A stretch of 64,000 bases of DNA from Acinetobacter venetianus RAG-1 = CIP 110063 (GCF_000368585.1 NZ_KB849557.1:725615-789614), one strand, 5' to 3'; counted from the stretch's first letter, positions 6,739 through 15,899 are shown. Program-made: numbers and translations. The notes: a model not told the origin generated them from the letters alone.

Positions 6739-7563
6739 ATGATACCAAAGGATAGCTATCCAAGTGATGTAAAAATTCTTCGAGTCGTTTCAATTAACGT
6801 AAATGGCTTGCGCGCATCAGTCACCAAAGGCTTGCTCGAATGGTTAGAACAGTCTGGTGCCGATGTGGTATGTATGCAAGAAAGCCGCATTACCCACGAA
6901 CAATGGACTGATAAATTTAAACCTGAAGGTTGGTACACTCACCTCTTCCCTGCTGAACGTGCAGGCTATGCAGGTACGGCGATTTATAGCCGCTTGCCCT
7001 TTGTCTCAGTCAAAGATGGTTTAGGTTTTGAGCTTGCGGACTCTCAAGGTCGTTTTGTTACTGCAGAATTTGATTTAGGACTGTCACATCCTGTTCATAT
7101 TGCTTCTTTATACTTGCCATCAGGTTCAAGTGGTGATGAAGCACAAGCACGCAAAGATTTATTTCTACAAGAATATGCCAAAATACTAAAACAATGGCGA
7201 GATGAAAATAAATCAATCATTGTGTGTGGTGACTACAATATCGTACACAAGCGTATCGATATTAAAAACTGGTCAGGCAACCAAAAGTCATCAGGTGTTT
7301 TGCCGCATGAACGTGCATGGCTCGACCATATTTATGATGAGTTAGGTTATGTCGACACCTTCCGTGAGGTACGACCTGAAGCTGAATTGTATTCATGGTG
7401 GTCAAATCGTGGTCAAGCGCGTGCGAAAAATGTAGGTTGGCGTATCGACTACCATGCTTGCTCGCCAGACTGGAAATCGCGTACCAAAAACGCATGGGTC
7501 TATAAAGAACAATGGTTTAGTGACCATGCACCCGTGATTATCGACTATAAAATACACGAATAA
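6739..7563 (+). CDS. xthA: Exodeoxyribonuclease III family protein
   Basis: Endonuclease/exonuclease/phosphatase-fold enzyme that cuts DNA at abasic sites and removes 3' blocks during base-excision repair. From ATG 6739 it has 274 residues. Family motifs are SINVNGLR (N-terminus), [21 protein letters not shown] (metal and catalytic residues) and the C-terminal [10 protein letters not shown] with the catalytic histidine. The same family includes Crc, the carbon-catabolite protein of pseudomonads, which lacks nuclease activity; the intact catalytic residues favour a nuclease here. An in-frame ATG at 6679 would overlap pyrE and is less likely. Confidence 0.88.
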   Translation: MIPKDSYPSDVKILRVVSINVNGLRASVTKGLLEWLEQSGADVVCMQESRITHEQWTDKFKPEGWYTHLFPAERAGYAGTAIYSRLPFVSVKDGLGFELADSQGRFVTAEFDLGLSHPVHIASLYLPSGSSGDEAQARKDLFLQEYAKILKQWRDENKSIIVCGDYNIVHKRIDIKNWSGNQKSSGVLPHERAWLDHIYDELGYVDTFREVRPEAELYSWWSNRGQARAKNVGWRIDYHACSPDWKSRTKNAWVYKEQWFSDHAPVIIDYKIHE

Positions 7564-7581
7564 GTGAACACTTGTTCACTT
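7562..7581 (+). terminator. Weak hairpin after xthA
   Basis: AAGTGAAC and GTTCACTT arms around an ACTT loop cover the xthA stop codon. Only a short T run follows, so termination is uncertain. Confidence 0.45.
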
Positions 7582-7660
7582 TGACCGCTTCTTTAGCTTA
7601 CATCCCGTGTCGTTTTTTGTGTATTTTTATTTACCCCCTGTAACGGCATTATAGCACCAC

Positions 7661-7814
7661 GGCACAGGGAAGCGGTCAGGATGACCACAAAGGGATAGGA
7701 CGCCGTAGGAAGGAAAAATAAACTTAGTTTAAGTTTATTTGCAAGGATGAGACATTGGACGTTGAAATGAGACCCGCATGATCAGGAAGATTAAATGCGG
7801 GTTTTCTCTTTTTT
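7661..7814 (+). ncRNA. Candidate CsrA-titrating small RNA (Rsm/Csr-like)
   Basis: The 431-bp gap between xthA and the ArsC-like gene holds a strongly structured stretch. Nine GGA triplets occur between 7668 and 7787. GGTC-AGGAT-GACC (7674-7686) shows a GGA in a hairpin loop, the classic CsrA site. ACGGC (7659-7663) and GCCGT (7702-7706) can enclose it. AAATAAACTTA and TAAGTTTATTT (7716-7740) form an 11-bp hairpin, and ACCCGCAT/ATGCGGGT (7772-7802), with AGGA in its loop and a T-rich run after it, is an intrinsic terminator. ATTATA near 7648 is a possible -10. A CTTACA (7597-7602), half of the GacA box, lies about 60 bases upstream; the other half is absent. Family is inferred, not matched by search. 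Confidence 0.6.
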
Positions 7815-7994
7815 AGATACTAAATATTTTTACTGACTTTATCCATCGCATTTTTATTCAATTCAACTGATCAATTTGGTCACCCCTTTTATCTCTTTCA
7901 TCGATCAACTGAATAAAAAATTTCAACTGGCACAGCGCAGCCTTTTTACGTTAGGCTTTGGGCATATCTTTTTGTTATTTTCTGTGGTTTTCGC

Positions 7995-8345
7995 ATGTTT
8001 AAAATTTATGGTATTAAAAATTGTAATTCAATGAAAAAAGCCTTTGATGCATTGCAGGCAAAAGGCATCAACTACGAATTTCATGATTATAAAAAGCAAG
8101 GCATTGATGCAGACACTTTAGCAGTTTGGTTAAAAGAGATTGGCGCTGACAAAGTTCTGAATAAAAAGGGCACAACATGGCGTAAACTAACAGCAGATGA
8201 GCAAGCTCACGCTACCAGCAATGAACAGAACCTCATTGAAACGCTTATGTCGCAGCCAAGCCTAATCAAACGTCCTGTATTACAAACACCACAAGGTTTT
8301 GTGATTGGCTTTGATGAGGCGAGCTATGAGGCATTATCAGCCTAA
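7995..8345 (+). CDS. ArsC/Spx-family reductase-like protein (YffB type)
   Basis: Small cytosolic thioredoxin-fold protein of the ArsC family, 116 residues, the length of E. coli YffB. It keeps the N-terminal KIYGIKNCNSMKKAFDAL with the family cysteine (C10) and the conserved C-terminal SLIKRPVL loop. These proteins resemble arsenate reductases and Spx regulators, but a genuine arsenate-reductase role is doubtful because no ars genes are nearby; thiol-dependent reductase is the safer description. A bidirectional terminator follows. The gene stands alone after the RNA candidate. Confidence 0.85.
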   Translation: MFKIYGIKNCNSMKKAFDALQAKGINYEFHDYKKQGIDADTLAVWLKEIGADKVLNKKGTTWRKLTADEQAHATSNEQNLIETLMSQPSLIKRPVLQTPQGFVIGFDEASYEALSA

Positions 8346-8362
8346 GCTGAATATAAAGATAA

Positions 8363-8390
8363 AAAAACCGAGCTTTTTAGCTCGGTTTTT
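8363..8390. terminator. Bidirectional intrinsic terminator
   Basis: AAAAACCGAGCT and AGCTCGGTTTTT arms, four-base loop, between the ArsC-like gene and the convergent DUF2147 gene. Confidence 0.9.
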
Positions 8391-8405
8391 TAGCGCTATG
8401 AAATC

Positions 8406-8843
8406 TTAGTTCACGCGAATCCATGTTTGGTTACGACCTAAAGCGGCAATACCGATATAACCACGTAATTTGAGCTTTTTGCCACCTTCAATCATTTCAG
8501 CTTTTAACTTGTATGTCTTACCATTTTTAGGATCAATGATTGAACCATTGTCGTAGTTCGTACCACCAACATTTTTCAGACTATGAACAATCGTCACGCC
8601 TTTTAGGGGTTTATTGTGATAAGTGCCTTCACATTTAGAGCAGGCATTTTCCTGACCAGCAACTAAATATTTTTGAATCGATGCGGTTAACGATCCATCT
8701 TTTTGTTCCGTAAACTTTACAATTGCCTTTGGTTGTTTTGTTTCATCATCAATTGTTTGCCAAACTGTACCATTCAGCGCATCCGCCGCATTGGCAAAAG
8801 TTGTTAAACCGAGCAATCCAAATGCTAAAGCAATTTTCTTCAT
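8406..8843 (-). CDS. DUF2147 secreted protein
   Basis: Periplasmic or outer-membrane-associated protein of the DUF2147 family, function unknown. The signal peptide MKKIALAFGLLGLTTFANA is cut near residue 19; the mature domain (about 125 residues) begins with the family start ALNGTVWQTIDDETKQPKAI and has CSKC near the middle, GSIIDPKNGKTYK and the end GRNQTWIRV. A second member of the family lies at 41447-41914, with the same CTLC position and the end NMTWIRL. The gene is alone on the minus strand, with a T-rich promoter region upstream. Confidence 0.88.
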   Translation of the reverse strand: MKKIALAFGLLGLTTFANAADALNGTVWQTIDDETKQPKAIVKFTEQKDGSLTASIQKYLVAGQENACSKCEGTYHNKPLKGVTIVHSLKNVGGTNYDNGSIIDPKNGKTYKLKAEMIEGGKKLKLRGYIGIAALGRNQTWIRVN

Positions 8844-8998
8844 TTTTGTAATATCCTTAAGGGGGTCTTTTCAAGACCAAGAGTATTGGGAACTTCAATC
8901 AATATTGCAATTCTTGATTATGACTATTTGGTATAACCTGACGAGTTCATGAACTAACTCTACTTATTATTATACTGATCTAACAATATGGAAAAATT

Positions 8999-9910
8999 AT
9001 GAAATTTGGTACTGTTTGGAAATATTATTTTACTGAATCGTTACTAAAGGCGACCATTCGCACGCCAAGTCAGTTGAATTTAGCACCGAATGCTTTACGA
9101 CCTGTTCTCGATCAACTATGTCGCTTATTTCCACAAAATCCAACAGTACAAATTCGACCAATTCGTTTGGCTGGTGTACGTGGTGAAGAAATTAAAGCGC
9201 AAGCATCTGCAACGCAATTGATCTTTCATATTCATGGCGGTGCATTTTTTCTTGGTAGCTTAAATACTCACCGTGCTCTGATGACTGATCTTGCTGCGCG
9301 TACTCAGATGCAAGTGATTCATGTGGATTACCCTCTTGCACCTGAACATCCTTACCCTGAAGCGATTGATGCGATTTTTGATGTCTATCAAGCACTACTC
9401 GTTCAAGGGATTAAACCAAAGGATATTATTATTTCAGGTGATTCATGTGGTGCCAATCTCGCACTTGCGCTTTGCCTCCGCCTGAAACAGCAACCCGAAC
9501 TCATGCCGAGTGGTTTGATATTGATGTCGCCTTATTTGGATCTGACACTGACCAGTGAATCGCTACGTTTCAATCAGAAGCACGATGCATTGTTATCGAT
9601 TGAAGCTCTACAAGCAGGTATCAAGCATTATCTAACCGATGATATCCAACCTGGCGATCCGAGAGTTTCTCCCCTGTTTGATGATCTTGATGGTTTACCG
9701 CCTACACTGGTTCAGGTCGGTTCTAAAGAGATTCTGCTGGATGACTCAAAGCGTTTTAGAGAAAAAGCAGAACAAGCAGATGTCAAAGTTCATTTCAAAC
9801 TCTATACGGGAATGTGGCATAACTTCCAAATGTTTAATGCATGGTTTCCTGAAGCTAAACAGGCATTGGCTGATATTGCTGAATTCGCACATTCGCTTGA
9901 TCTAGACTAA
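8999..9910 (+). CDS. Alpha/beta hydrolase of the hormone-sensitive-lipase group
   Basis: Predicted carboxylesterase of 303 residues. It has the oxyanion-hole motif HIHGGAFFLGS (near 77-87), the nucleophile elbow GDSCGANLAL (serine near 148), the acid region VGSKEILLDDS and the catalytic histidine in GMWHNFQMF. The GDSCG form places it in the HSL family (esterase family IV). No signal peptide, so cytosolic. Natural substrate unknown. The ATG at 8999 has only a weak GGA upstream. It lies alone between the DUF2147 gene and a diguanylate cyclase. Confidence 0.88.
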   Translation: MKFGTVWKYYFTESLLKATIRTPSQLNLAPNALRPVLDQLCRLFPQNPTVQIRPIRLAGVRGEEIKAQASATQLIFHIHGGAFFLGSLNTHRALMTDLAARTQMQVIHVDYPLAPEHPYPEAIDAIFDVYQALLVQGIKPKDIIISGDSCGANLALALCLRLKQQPELMPSGLILMSPYLDLTLTSESLRFNQKHDALLSIEALQAGIKHYLTDDIQPGDPRVSPLFDDLDGLPPTLVQVGSKEILLDDSKRFREKAEQADVKVHFKLYTGMWHNFQMFNAWFPEAKQALADIAEFAHSLDLD

Positions 9911-10192
9911 CCTGATCAAAATATATGCAAAAATGGTCAGCTATGTCTGACCATTGTCACTCTTAATTTATTTTTGTCATTATAAAATAAAAATCATCGG
10001 ATATTTAGATAATAGACCGTTTTTCAAAGAATTTTTCCCTTTCTATTTTGCATTAAAAAGTCTTTAGCTAGACTTCATTCTCATTCCAAAGATGTTATTG
10101 TTATTTTAACAGTCATTTCTCGATAATTTTGATGACGAATTTACACTTATAAAGTTTCTTAGGAATCTCATTGCATATAAGGATGCATGCCA

Positions 10193-11380
10193 ATGATAAA
10201 GATTCGATTTAAGGATTTAGCAAATACAGAAAAATGGAATTTTTCGCAGCTTTGGGAACATGAACCATTAATCAATTGGAACATGTTAAGAAAAACAATC
10301 TTGCTGCTAATCCTTGCTTCATTAATGAGCCTTTTTGGGATTATTTGGGACAGTTTTGTTCTACTGAATTCTGCGACATGGCAATGGGTTAATTTACCTT
10401 TGGTTCGTTCTAAATTATGGACCAATCTTATTATGCTCTGTGTATTTCTGAGCATGATTATCCCTTGTTACTTCTATAAAGACAAAAAATGGGTTCAGAA
10501 TATTATTCCTATTCTAAGCGTACAGGTTTTTACTGTTCTGCTCTGCCACACAGGCTATTTGATCGGTAGTTTTAGTCCAGCAACCATGGTTGCTTATGTC
10601 AGTGTAGTGGGTGTTGGATTGGTCTTGTTTGATCGTAGAATGATTTATTGCGCCCTCGTACCTGCAACTATAGCGCTCTTATTTTGTAGTTTTTTAAGTA
10701 TTTGTGGCATATTAACTTACGCGCCAATCTTTAAGCCTGAAGTGTTAAATCAAGCGCAAATGCACCCGTTTTGGGTCGGCAGCATGTTTTTCTTTTTACT
10801 GCCTATTTTAATTGCTTGTTTATATCTTTTTGAAAGCTTACTCACCCAGTGGCGTACTCGCGAAACAGCTATTCAGGTATTAAGTCGCCTTGATCCACTG
10901 ACCAACGTGATGAATCGCAGAAGTATTAGCAATCACTTGGAGAAGTTATATCAACAGCCAGATCAACTGTATTCCGTTGTTCTGTTGGACTTAGATCATT
11001 TTAAAAGTATTAATGATCATTTTGGTCACAATATGGGAGATCAAGTGTTGGTCCAAGTAGCCAAATGTCTTTCAGATAATATTCGTGATCAGGATATGAT
11101 TGGTCGCTTTGGCGGTGAGGAATTTATTTTATTGCTTCCCAATACCACCACACCCCATGCACAAAATGTTGCTGAACGTTGCCGTATGGCAATTTCCCAG
11201 CTGATTTTCACTACGGAAGATCATCAGGAGTTTTCAGTGAGTGCCAGTTTTGGTATTAGTAGCTCATTGAGTGCAGATGAGCCGCATTTAGTGATAAGTC
11301 AGGCAGATCAAGCCCTTTATGCGGTAAAAGCCGCTGGGCGTAATCAAGTAAAAATATTTACGGATTTAGTGGCGAATTAA
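10193..11380 (+). CDS. Membrane-bound diguanylate cyclase
   Basis: Makes cyclic di-GMP from two GTP. About 395 residues: an N-terminal region with a cytosolic stretch and five or six membrane segments (roughly 35-220), then a GGDEF domain beginning SRLDPLTNVMNRR and containing RFGGEEF (GGEEF near 309-313). The inhibitory site RxxD (RDQD) lies five residues before it, so product feedback is likely. The C-terminal ADQALYAVKAAGRNQV is intact. AAGGA lies nine bases before ATG 10193; ATG 10187, two codons earlier, is too close to it. The input signal of the membrane part is unknown. Confidence 0.93.
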   Translation: MIKIRFKDLANTEKWNFSQLWEHEPLINWNMLRKTILLLILASLMSLFGIIWDSFVLLNSATWQWVNLPLVRSKLWTNLIMLCVFLSMIIPCYFYKDKKWVQNIIPILSVQVFTVLLCHTGYLIGSFSPATMVAYVSVVGVGLVLFDRRMIYCALVPATIALLFCSFLSICGILTYAPIFKPEVLNQAQMHPFWVGSMFFFLLPILIACLYLFESLLTQWRTRETAIQVLSRLDPLTNVMNRRSISNHLEKLYQQPDQLYSVVLLDLDHFKSINDHFGHNMGDQVLVQVAKCLSDNIRDQDMIGRFGGEEFILLLPNTTTPHAQNVAERCRMAISQLIFTTEDHQEFSVSASFGISSSLSADEPHLVISQADQALYAVKAAGRNQVKIFTDLVAN

Positions 11381-11406
11381 AGCGAAGATCGTTGTATCTT
11401 CGCTTT
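11379..11406. terminator. Bidirectional terminator
   Basis: AAAGCGAAGAT and ATCTTCGCTTT arms between the diguanylate cyclase stop codon and the convergent GST gene. Confidence 0.8.
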
Positions 11407-11416
11407 ATCAGTTCAA

Positions 11417-12115
11417 CTAATCGATGAGATATTCCTCACGATTCTGACGATACGGTTCGTCAAAAGGTACATACATTTGCTCTTGTTTGGCTTCATCAGT
11501 CCATTGTTGCACTGATGCAAGCGCTAATATTTTTTGCATATACATTTGGCTCGGCTGGGAAATCGGTAGCTGATAGCACACGAAACGCATGACCACTGGT
11601 GCATAAAATGCATCGGCAATACTAAAATCACCACACAAGAAGCTGTCTTCACTTGGACGTTCAGACCAAATTTGATCGATTCGTGCAACTTCTGCACGTA
11701 ATTCAGCATTCTCATTCCACAATTGTTGTCCAATATGCGCCAAATCAGCTTCGACATTCATCGGACAGAAATTACGTAGGTTTTGGAAGCTGCTGTGCAT
11801 TTCAGCGCTAATTGTCCGCGCTCTTGCACGTAATTTTTGGTCTGTTGGTAATAATGCTTTTTCAGGATTTTGTTCTGCGACATATTCACAAATCGACAGA
11901 CTATCCCAAACTACTATGTCACCATCAACCAAAGCGGGTACTTTACCTGTGGGATTGAGCTTTAAAATTTCCGTTTTGAATTCACTTTCTGGCTCAAAGC
12001 TATCAAAACGAATTAAATGTTCTTCAAATGCAATATTGGCTTGTGTTAATAAAATCCACGGACGCATCGACCATGTTGAGTAGTTTTTATTTCCTATAAA
12101 TAGCTGATAACTCAT
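11417..12115 (-). CDS. Glutathione S-transferase family protein
   Basis: Cytosolic thiol transferase of 232 residues. The N-terminal thioredoxin-like domain (1-80) starts QLFIGNKNYSTWSMRPWILL and has LNPTGKVPALVDGD and the glutathione-binding WDSLSICEYV; an all-helical C-terminal domain follows, with FSIADAFYAPVV. The substrate is unknown. Its ATG overlaps the dsbD stop codon by four bases, so it is co-transcribed and coupled with dsbD, which links it to thiol redox work, though in different compartments. Confidence 0.92.
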   Translation of the reverse strand: MSYQLFIGNKNYSTWSMRPWILLTQANIAFEEHLIRFDSFEPESEFKTEILKLNPTGKVPALVDGDIVVWDSLSICEYVAEQNPEKALLPTDQKLRARARTISAEMHSSFQNLRNFCPMNVEADLAHIGQQLWNENAELRAEVARIDQIWSERPSEDSFLCGDFSIADAFYAPVVMRFVCYQLPISQPSQMYMQKILALASVQQWTDEAKQEQMYVPFDEPYRQNREEYLID

Positions 12116-13962
12116 GATGATTTCTCTTTTAATTGCGCAAGCTGTTGCAGTAATTCAGATTTCTGGAATGCACCTGTTAAACGTAAAGTACGTATTTCTT
12201 TATGTTGCTGATCCAAGAACAAATAAGTAGGTGGCCCTAGAATATCCCACTGACTCAATAAAGCTTGATGTGATGCATCATAGTGGCTTAGATCAAGCTT
12301 AATTAGATAATACGGCGCAAGCGCGTTTTGGACTTCTGCATCTTTTAAAATACGATGCTCAATCGGCTGACATGCCACACACCAATCTGCATAAACATCA
12401 ATCACAATCATACGATCAGTCGGTGCTGAAGCAAGAATTTGATTAAATTGATCAGCACTGTTGGCAACATGCCATTCGGCTAACTTGTCTGCTTGTACCG
12501 AACTCAGATTTTGGTAATGTTGATATTGATTGAATGCGAGTGCTGGAATTACTAAAACCAGCAATACAGCATATAACCATTGCAGTTTGTTTTTTTGACC
12601 AAATAAGCGATAAACTGCATAAATAATAAAGGCGAGGCCTACAATCAGACTCAAAATTTGGATCGCTAATTCTGGCAGGATTGGACGAATGAAATAGAGA
12701 CTAAGTGCCAACATCAAAAAGGCAAAAATGATCTTGATTTGATTCATCCAATCGCCTGCTTTTGGCAACACACGAGAGCCAAGCACACTTGCCAACAGCA
12801 AAGGAATCCCCATTCCAAAACCCAGTGCAAAAAGCAGTAAAGCTCCCTGCCATTGATTTTGAGTTTGGGAAATAAATAGCAGTACACCTGCCAAAGGTGC
12901 GGTCATACAGGGTCCGACCAATAGCGCCGAAATCATCCCCATGATGCCTGCGCCCACCAAGGTACCACCCTGTTGTGCTGACTGCATTTGATCCAGTCGA
13001 TTGATCCATTTTTGCGGTAATTTGATTTCAAACAAACCAAACAAATTTAGTGCAAACACCACAAACAATAAGCTAAAAGCAATGAGGGTTGCGGGTTGCT
13101 GTAACCAACGCTGAAAATTCAAACCTGCTGCTGATGCGATCATACCTAAAACAGCGTAAACCAGCGCCATACTCACCACAAAAGTAAGTGCAATCGACCA
13201 AGCGCGAACGCCTCTATGCTCACGAACAAGCAACGACGTGAGAATTGGCAGCATAGGCAATGAACATGGGGTAAAAGCCAGCAATATGCCTAAACCAAGA
13301 AATAATAATAGGCTATAAGCCAAAGAGTGCTGTTCCAAACGACTTGACCATTTTTGGTCTTGAGCCATAACCGCACCGTCAGCTTGATCAGATGAGGTTA
13401 CATTAGGTGCTTGTTCAGTTGTTTCTAACGAAGTGGTTTGAGTATCTAAAGCATTGGACGATCGTGCGAGATCCAAAAATCGTTTTTGTGCATTTGGATT
13501 GGTGTTTTGTACACTGACCAAACCATCTGCATCTGTTTGAAATTCAATATTTTGTGGAGGATAACAAATACGATCTTTGGCACAACCCTGCCATGTGACA
13601 CGATAGTGTTGTGATGCTTGTGTGGGAATATCAAATTCGACTTGTTGATAATAAACTTGGCTATGACCATAGTTTTCATCATATTGATCAACAGCTTTTG
13701 GAAAATTAAGTGCAACCGCTTGATTGCCTTGCTGTACTTCAAATTTGTGCTGATATAAATAATAGTTCGGCTGAATCGTCCAATGTAAACGCGCTTGATT
13801 GGTCTTGGTCGATTCAACTGAAAATGTAAATGCATCTTCAGGGCTTAGTAAGGTTGCTGAATTGTCTTGCGCATAGGTCAAAGACCCGCAGAGTAATAGC
13901 AACGTTCCAATAAAATAACTTATCCATTGGGAACTGCGTTCACCCTGAACACACATTTTCAT
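12112..13962 (-). CDS. dsbD: Thiol:disulfide interchange protein DsbD
   Basis: Inner-membrane protein that carries electrons from cytosolic thioredoxin to periplasmic DsbC and related proteins. 616 residues: signal peptide to about 31, periplasmic alpha domain with GCAKDRICYPP, eight membrane segments (about 215-470) with the cysteines in TPCSLPMLP and GPCMTAPLAG, and a C-terminal thioredoxin-like gamma domain with WCVAC (C528, C531). All three cysteine pairs are present, so the relay should work. It overlaps the GST gene by four bases. DsbB, the oxidative-side partner, is at 28767-29267. Confidence 0.96.
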   Translation of the reverse strand: MKMCVQGERSSQWISYFIGTLLLLCGSLTYAQDNSATLLSPEDAFTFSVESTKTNQARLHWTIQPNYYLYQHKFEVQQGNQAVALNFPKAVDQYDENYGHSQVYYQQVEFDIPTQASQHYRVTWQGCAKDRICYPPQNIEFQTDADGLVSVQNTNPNAQKRFLDLARSSNALDTQTTSLETTEQAPNVTSSDQADGAVMAQDQKWSSRLEQHSLAYSLLLFLGLGILLAFTPCSLPMLPILTSLLVREHRGVRAWSIALTFVVSMALVYAVLGMIASAAGLNFQRWLQQPATLIAFSLLFVVFALNLFGLFEIKLPQKWINRLDQMQSAQQGGTLVGAGIMGMISALLVGPCMTAPLAGVLLFISQTQNQWQGALLLFALGFGMGIPLLLASVLGSRVLPKAGDWMNQIKIIFAFLMLALSLYFIRPILPELAIQILSLIVGLAFIIYAVYRLFGQKNKLQWLYAVLLVLVIPALAFNQYQHYQNLSSVQADKLAEWHVANSADQFNQILASAPTDRMIVIDVYADWCVACQPIEHRILKDAEVQNALAPYYLIKLDLSHYDASHQALLSQWDILGPPTYLFLDQQHKEIRTLRLTGAFQKSELLQQLAQLKEKSS

Positions 13963-14045
13963 TATTTTCTCTCTGATGTGCTCCGAGACCTCATTTCAGT
14001 GCTTCAAAAATCATAGAAACAGGAATAACTCAGAGCATTTTTTCA

Positions 14046-14816
14046 TTAAAATAAAACAGATACGCCTAAGCCACCGTTATAACTAGGTGCGTCACCATTT
14101 AAATCGACACCAACACTTGCATCTAATTGTGCACGGTCATTAATCGCATAAATAAGGCCTGTACCTAAGCCATATTCATAGTCTTGACTTTCAGCTTTTC
14201 GATAAACGAACTCAGAATAACCTGATAATTTACCTGCAATTTTATAATCAATCGTTGGAATTGCGGTTACAGCCCAATCACTATTTTGTGCTTCGTAACG
14301 CATGGTAATTGATGTTCCGATGAGATCGCTAAACTTATAAGCGACCGCAGACGTTAAGCTATAAATGTCATCATGCGCTGTAAATTCATCGTTCCCTGTC
14401 GCAATAATTGCTTCAGCCAACAAAGCCATCGTTAAACGATCATCTTTTAAATCAATCGCCTTTTTTAGACCAACACTTACATCGCCTAAACCATTCGTTT
14501 CTTTGGTTTTACCCGCACGTTTATACTGTTGCCAAACTGGACCTTGCCAACCAAGTTGTAACTCAAGCCCATCCGCAAGACCTGTACGTAGCAACATATC
14601 GCCATTTAAAGTAACTGTTTTGGTTTTCTCACCATCAATCGTATCTTCTTGGTAACTCGCAGATGGTAGACCTTGCTCCCAAGCGAGTTGACCTACAGGT
14701 GTAATGCCCGTGCTGATCCCTGAACCCGGACGGTCAAAAGAAAAGTCTGCCGCAAAAGCTGTGCTTGCCATCATTGATACGGCTACAACGCCCAATGTCT
14801 GAATTTTTTTCATCAT
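14046..14816 (-). CDS. Outer-membrane beta-barrel, phenol MetA-pathway transporter-like
   Basis: About 256 residues with a signal peptide (MMKKIQTLGVVAVSMMASTAFA). The mature part alternates short beta strands and ends in LGVSVLF with a terminal phenylalanine, the usual barrel-assembly signal. It resembles the family of putative outer-membrane transporters annotated as MetA pathway of phenol degradation; substrate unknown and no aromatic-degradation genes are near. AGGGG lies just upstream of the ATG pair at 14816/14813. A longer reading to 14933 runs into the ankyrin-like gene and is rejected. Confidence 0.75.
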   Translation of the reverse strand: MMKKIQTLGVVAVSMMASTAFAADFSFDRPGSGISTGITPVGQLAWEQGLPSASYQEDTIDGEKTKTVTLNGDMLLRTGLADGLELQLGWQGPVWQQYKRAGKTKETNGLGDVSVGLKKAIDLKDDRLTMALLAEAIIATGNDEFTAHDDIYSLTSAVAYKFSDLIGTSITMRYEAQNSDWAVTAIPTIDYKIAGKLSGYSEFVYRKAESQDYEYGLGTGLIYAINDRAQLDASVGVDLNGDAPSYNGGLGVSVLF

Positions 14817-14845
14817 TATCCCCTGTTTCATTCTGTTGGCTAAGC

Positions 14846-15391
14846 TTATGCCGTTAGCTCTTTTGACATTTTCGCACCATTTTGACGGAGCAACTCTAGC
14901 GTTTCGCGCTCTTCTTTTAATGACTCTGACCAATCAATTTCATCAAATTCACAATCAAAGAATAGCTGACTAATAGACGATAAAATAGTTAAGCCCTCTT
15001 CATCGCGGGTATTTGGATCAACTTTTTCATCCAACAAACGTTGTACAACTGGTACACATGCTGAACTTGCTGCATCCCAAAGTGGGCCATAAAACTCTTC
15101 GGCATCCCATAAATGCAGGTTTGCTTTTGCTTTAATCAGTGCATCTAAAATATCTAAATAGACTTGGAGTTCTTGTTGTTTTTCTGTCTCACTGAGTGGT
15201 TCACCAGCTTCATATGCTTCGCAAATCTTTTCCCACCAAGCAAATAAACCATCACAAATCATTGAGACCGGAGGACCTTGTTCAGGATCAATAAAATTTG
15301 GGTCGAGTCCTTCAGCAAGCAAAGATTGCACTTGGTTTAAGTCGAGTTGTTGTATGGCTTGCACCAAGGTCTGCTGTTGGTTACTTAACAT
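14846..15391 (-). CDS. Ankyrin-repeat-like protein
   Basis: A soluble protein of 181 residues from the ATG at 15391, acidic and helical. It shows ankyrin-type units: AIQQLDLNQVQSLLAEGLDPN near the N-terminus, ILDALIKAKANLHLWDA in the middle and VVQRLLDEKVDPNTRDEEGL towards the end, then a terminal helix ELLRQNGAKM. Such repeats bind other proteins; the partner is unknown. No signal peptide. GAGAG precedes the ATG; a TTG five codons earlier (15406) is a weaker option. It precedes the outer-membrane gene with about 30 bp between, so they may share a transcript. Confidence 0.8.
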   Translation of the reverse strand: MLSNQQQTLVQAIQQLDLNQVQSLLAEGLDPNFIDPEQGPPVSMICDGLFAWWEKICEAYEAGEPLSETEKQQELQVYLDILDALIKAKANLHLWDAEEFYGPLWDAASSACVPVVQRLLDEKVDPNTRDEEGLTILSSISQLFFDCEFDEIDWSESLKEERETLELLRQNGAKMSKELTA

Positions 15392-15492
15392 GACCAATTC
15401 TCTCAATATTTTTAATGGTTCTATTATGCCGAATATCCTGACAGGTTTTTATAAAACGACCCAAAAATCATGTATAAATTTGATACACACAT

Positions 15493-15520
15493 AAAAAAAG
15501 CCCAACTAAGGGCTTTTTTT
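15493..15520. terminator. Bidirectional terminator
   Basis: AAAAAAAGCCC and GGGCTTTTTTT arms with a six-base loop, directly after the hibernation-factor gene on the minus strand. Confidence 0.9.
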
Positions 15521-15536
15521 ATGTCTTTACCGACAT

Positions 15537-15899
15537 TTACGCTTCGTCATCGACCTCAACATCGACATATTCTGGTAAGCCACCACGATGATGGTCTTTT
15601 TTCTCATATAAATGTTCCAAACTACGTTTCAGCTTATCGATTGCACCATGAATAGATGCATCAATATTGGCTGCTTTATGAGTCACAGCAATTGGCTTCA
15701 TTCCAGCTGGACGAGCTTCGATCATACAACGTTTGTCATGATCGCCCGTTTTCTCCCCATTCTCATCACTAATATGAACCGAAAAATGTGTAATACGCTC
15801 GCTATAGCGTTGAAATTCTTGCGTAAGTTCTGCACGGACATAACTAATTAAACGTTCGCTACCTTGAATGTTTTTATCTGTACGGATTTCAATATTCAT
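15537..15899 (-). CDS. Ribosome hibernation factor, short HPF/RaiA family
   Basis: Binds the 30S subunit in stationary phase and shuts down or protects ribosomes. The 120 residues fit the short forms (HPF/YfiA). It has the beta-alpha fold with IEIRTDKNIQGSERLISYVRAEL at the start (split here only as a description), the central CMIEARPAGMKPIAVTHKA and the helix IHGAIDKLKRSLEHLYEKK. It lacks the long C-terminal dimer domain. Located alone, not beside rpoN as in many gammaproteobacteria, so it may be a second family member in this genome (inference). Confidence 0.85.
   Translation of the reverse strand: MNIEIRTDKNIQGSERLISYVRAELTQEFQRYSERITHFSVHISDENGEKTGDHDKRCMIEARPAGMKPIAVTHKAANIDASIHGAIDKLKRSLEHLYEKKDHHRGGLPEYVDVEVDDEA

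Noticed and set aside
7851-7919. 10-bp inverted repeat TTTTTATTCA/TGAATAAAAA before the ArsC-like gene
   Set aside because: Arms are A/T only and 49 bases apart; expected often by chance in this composition.
13446-13835. 129-codon frame inside dsbD in another frame
   Set aside because: Shadow of dsbD coding sequence; dsbD motifs prove the other frame.
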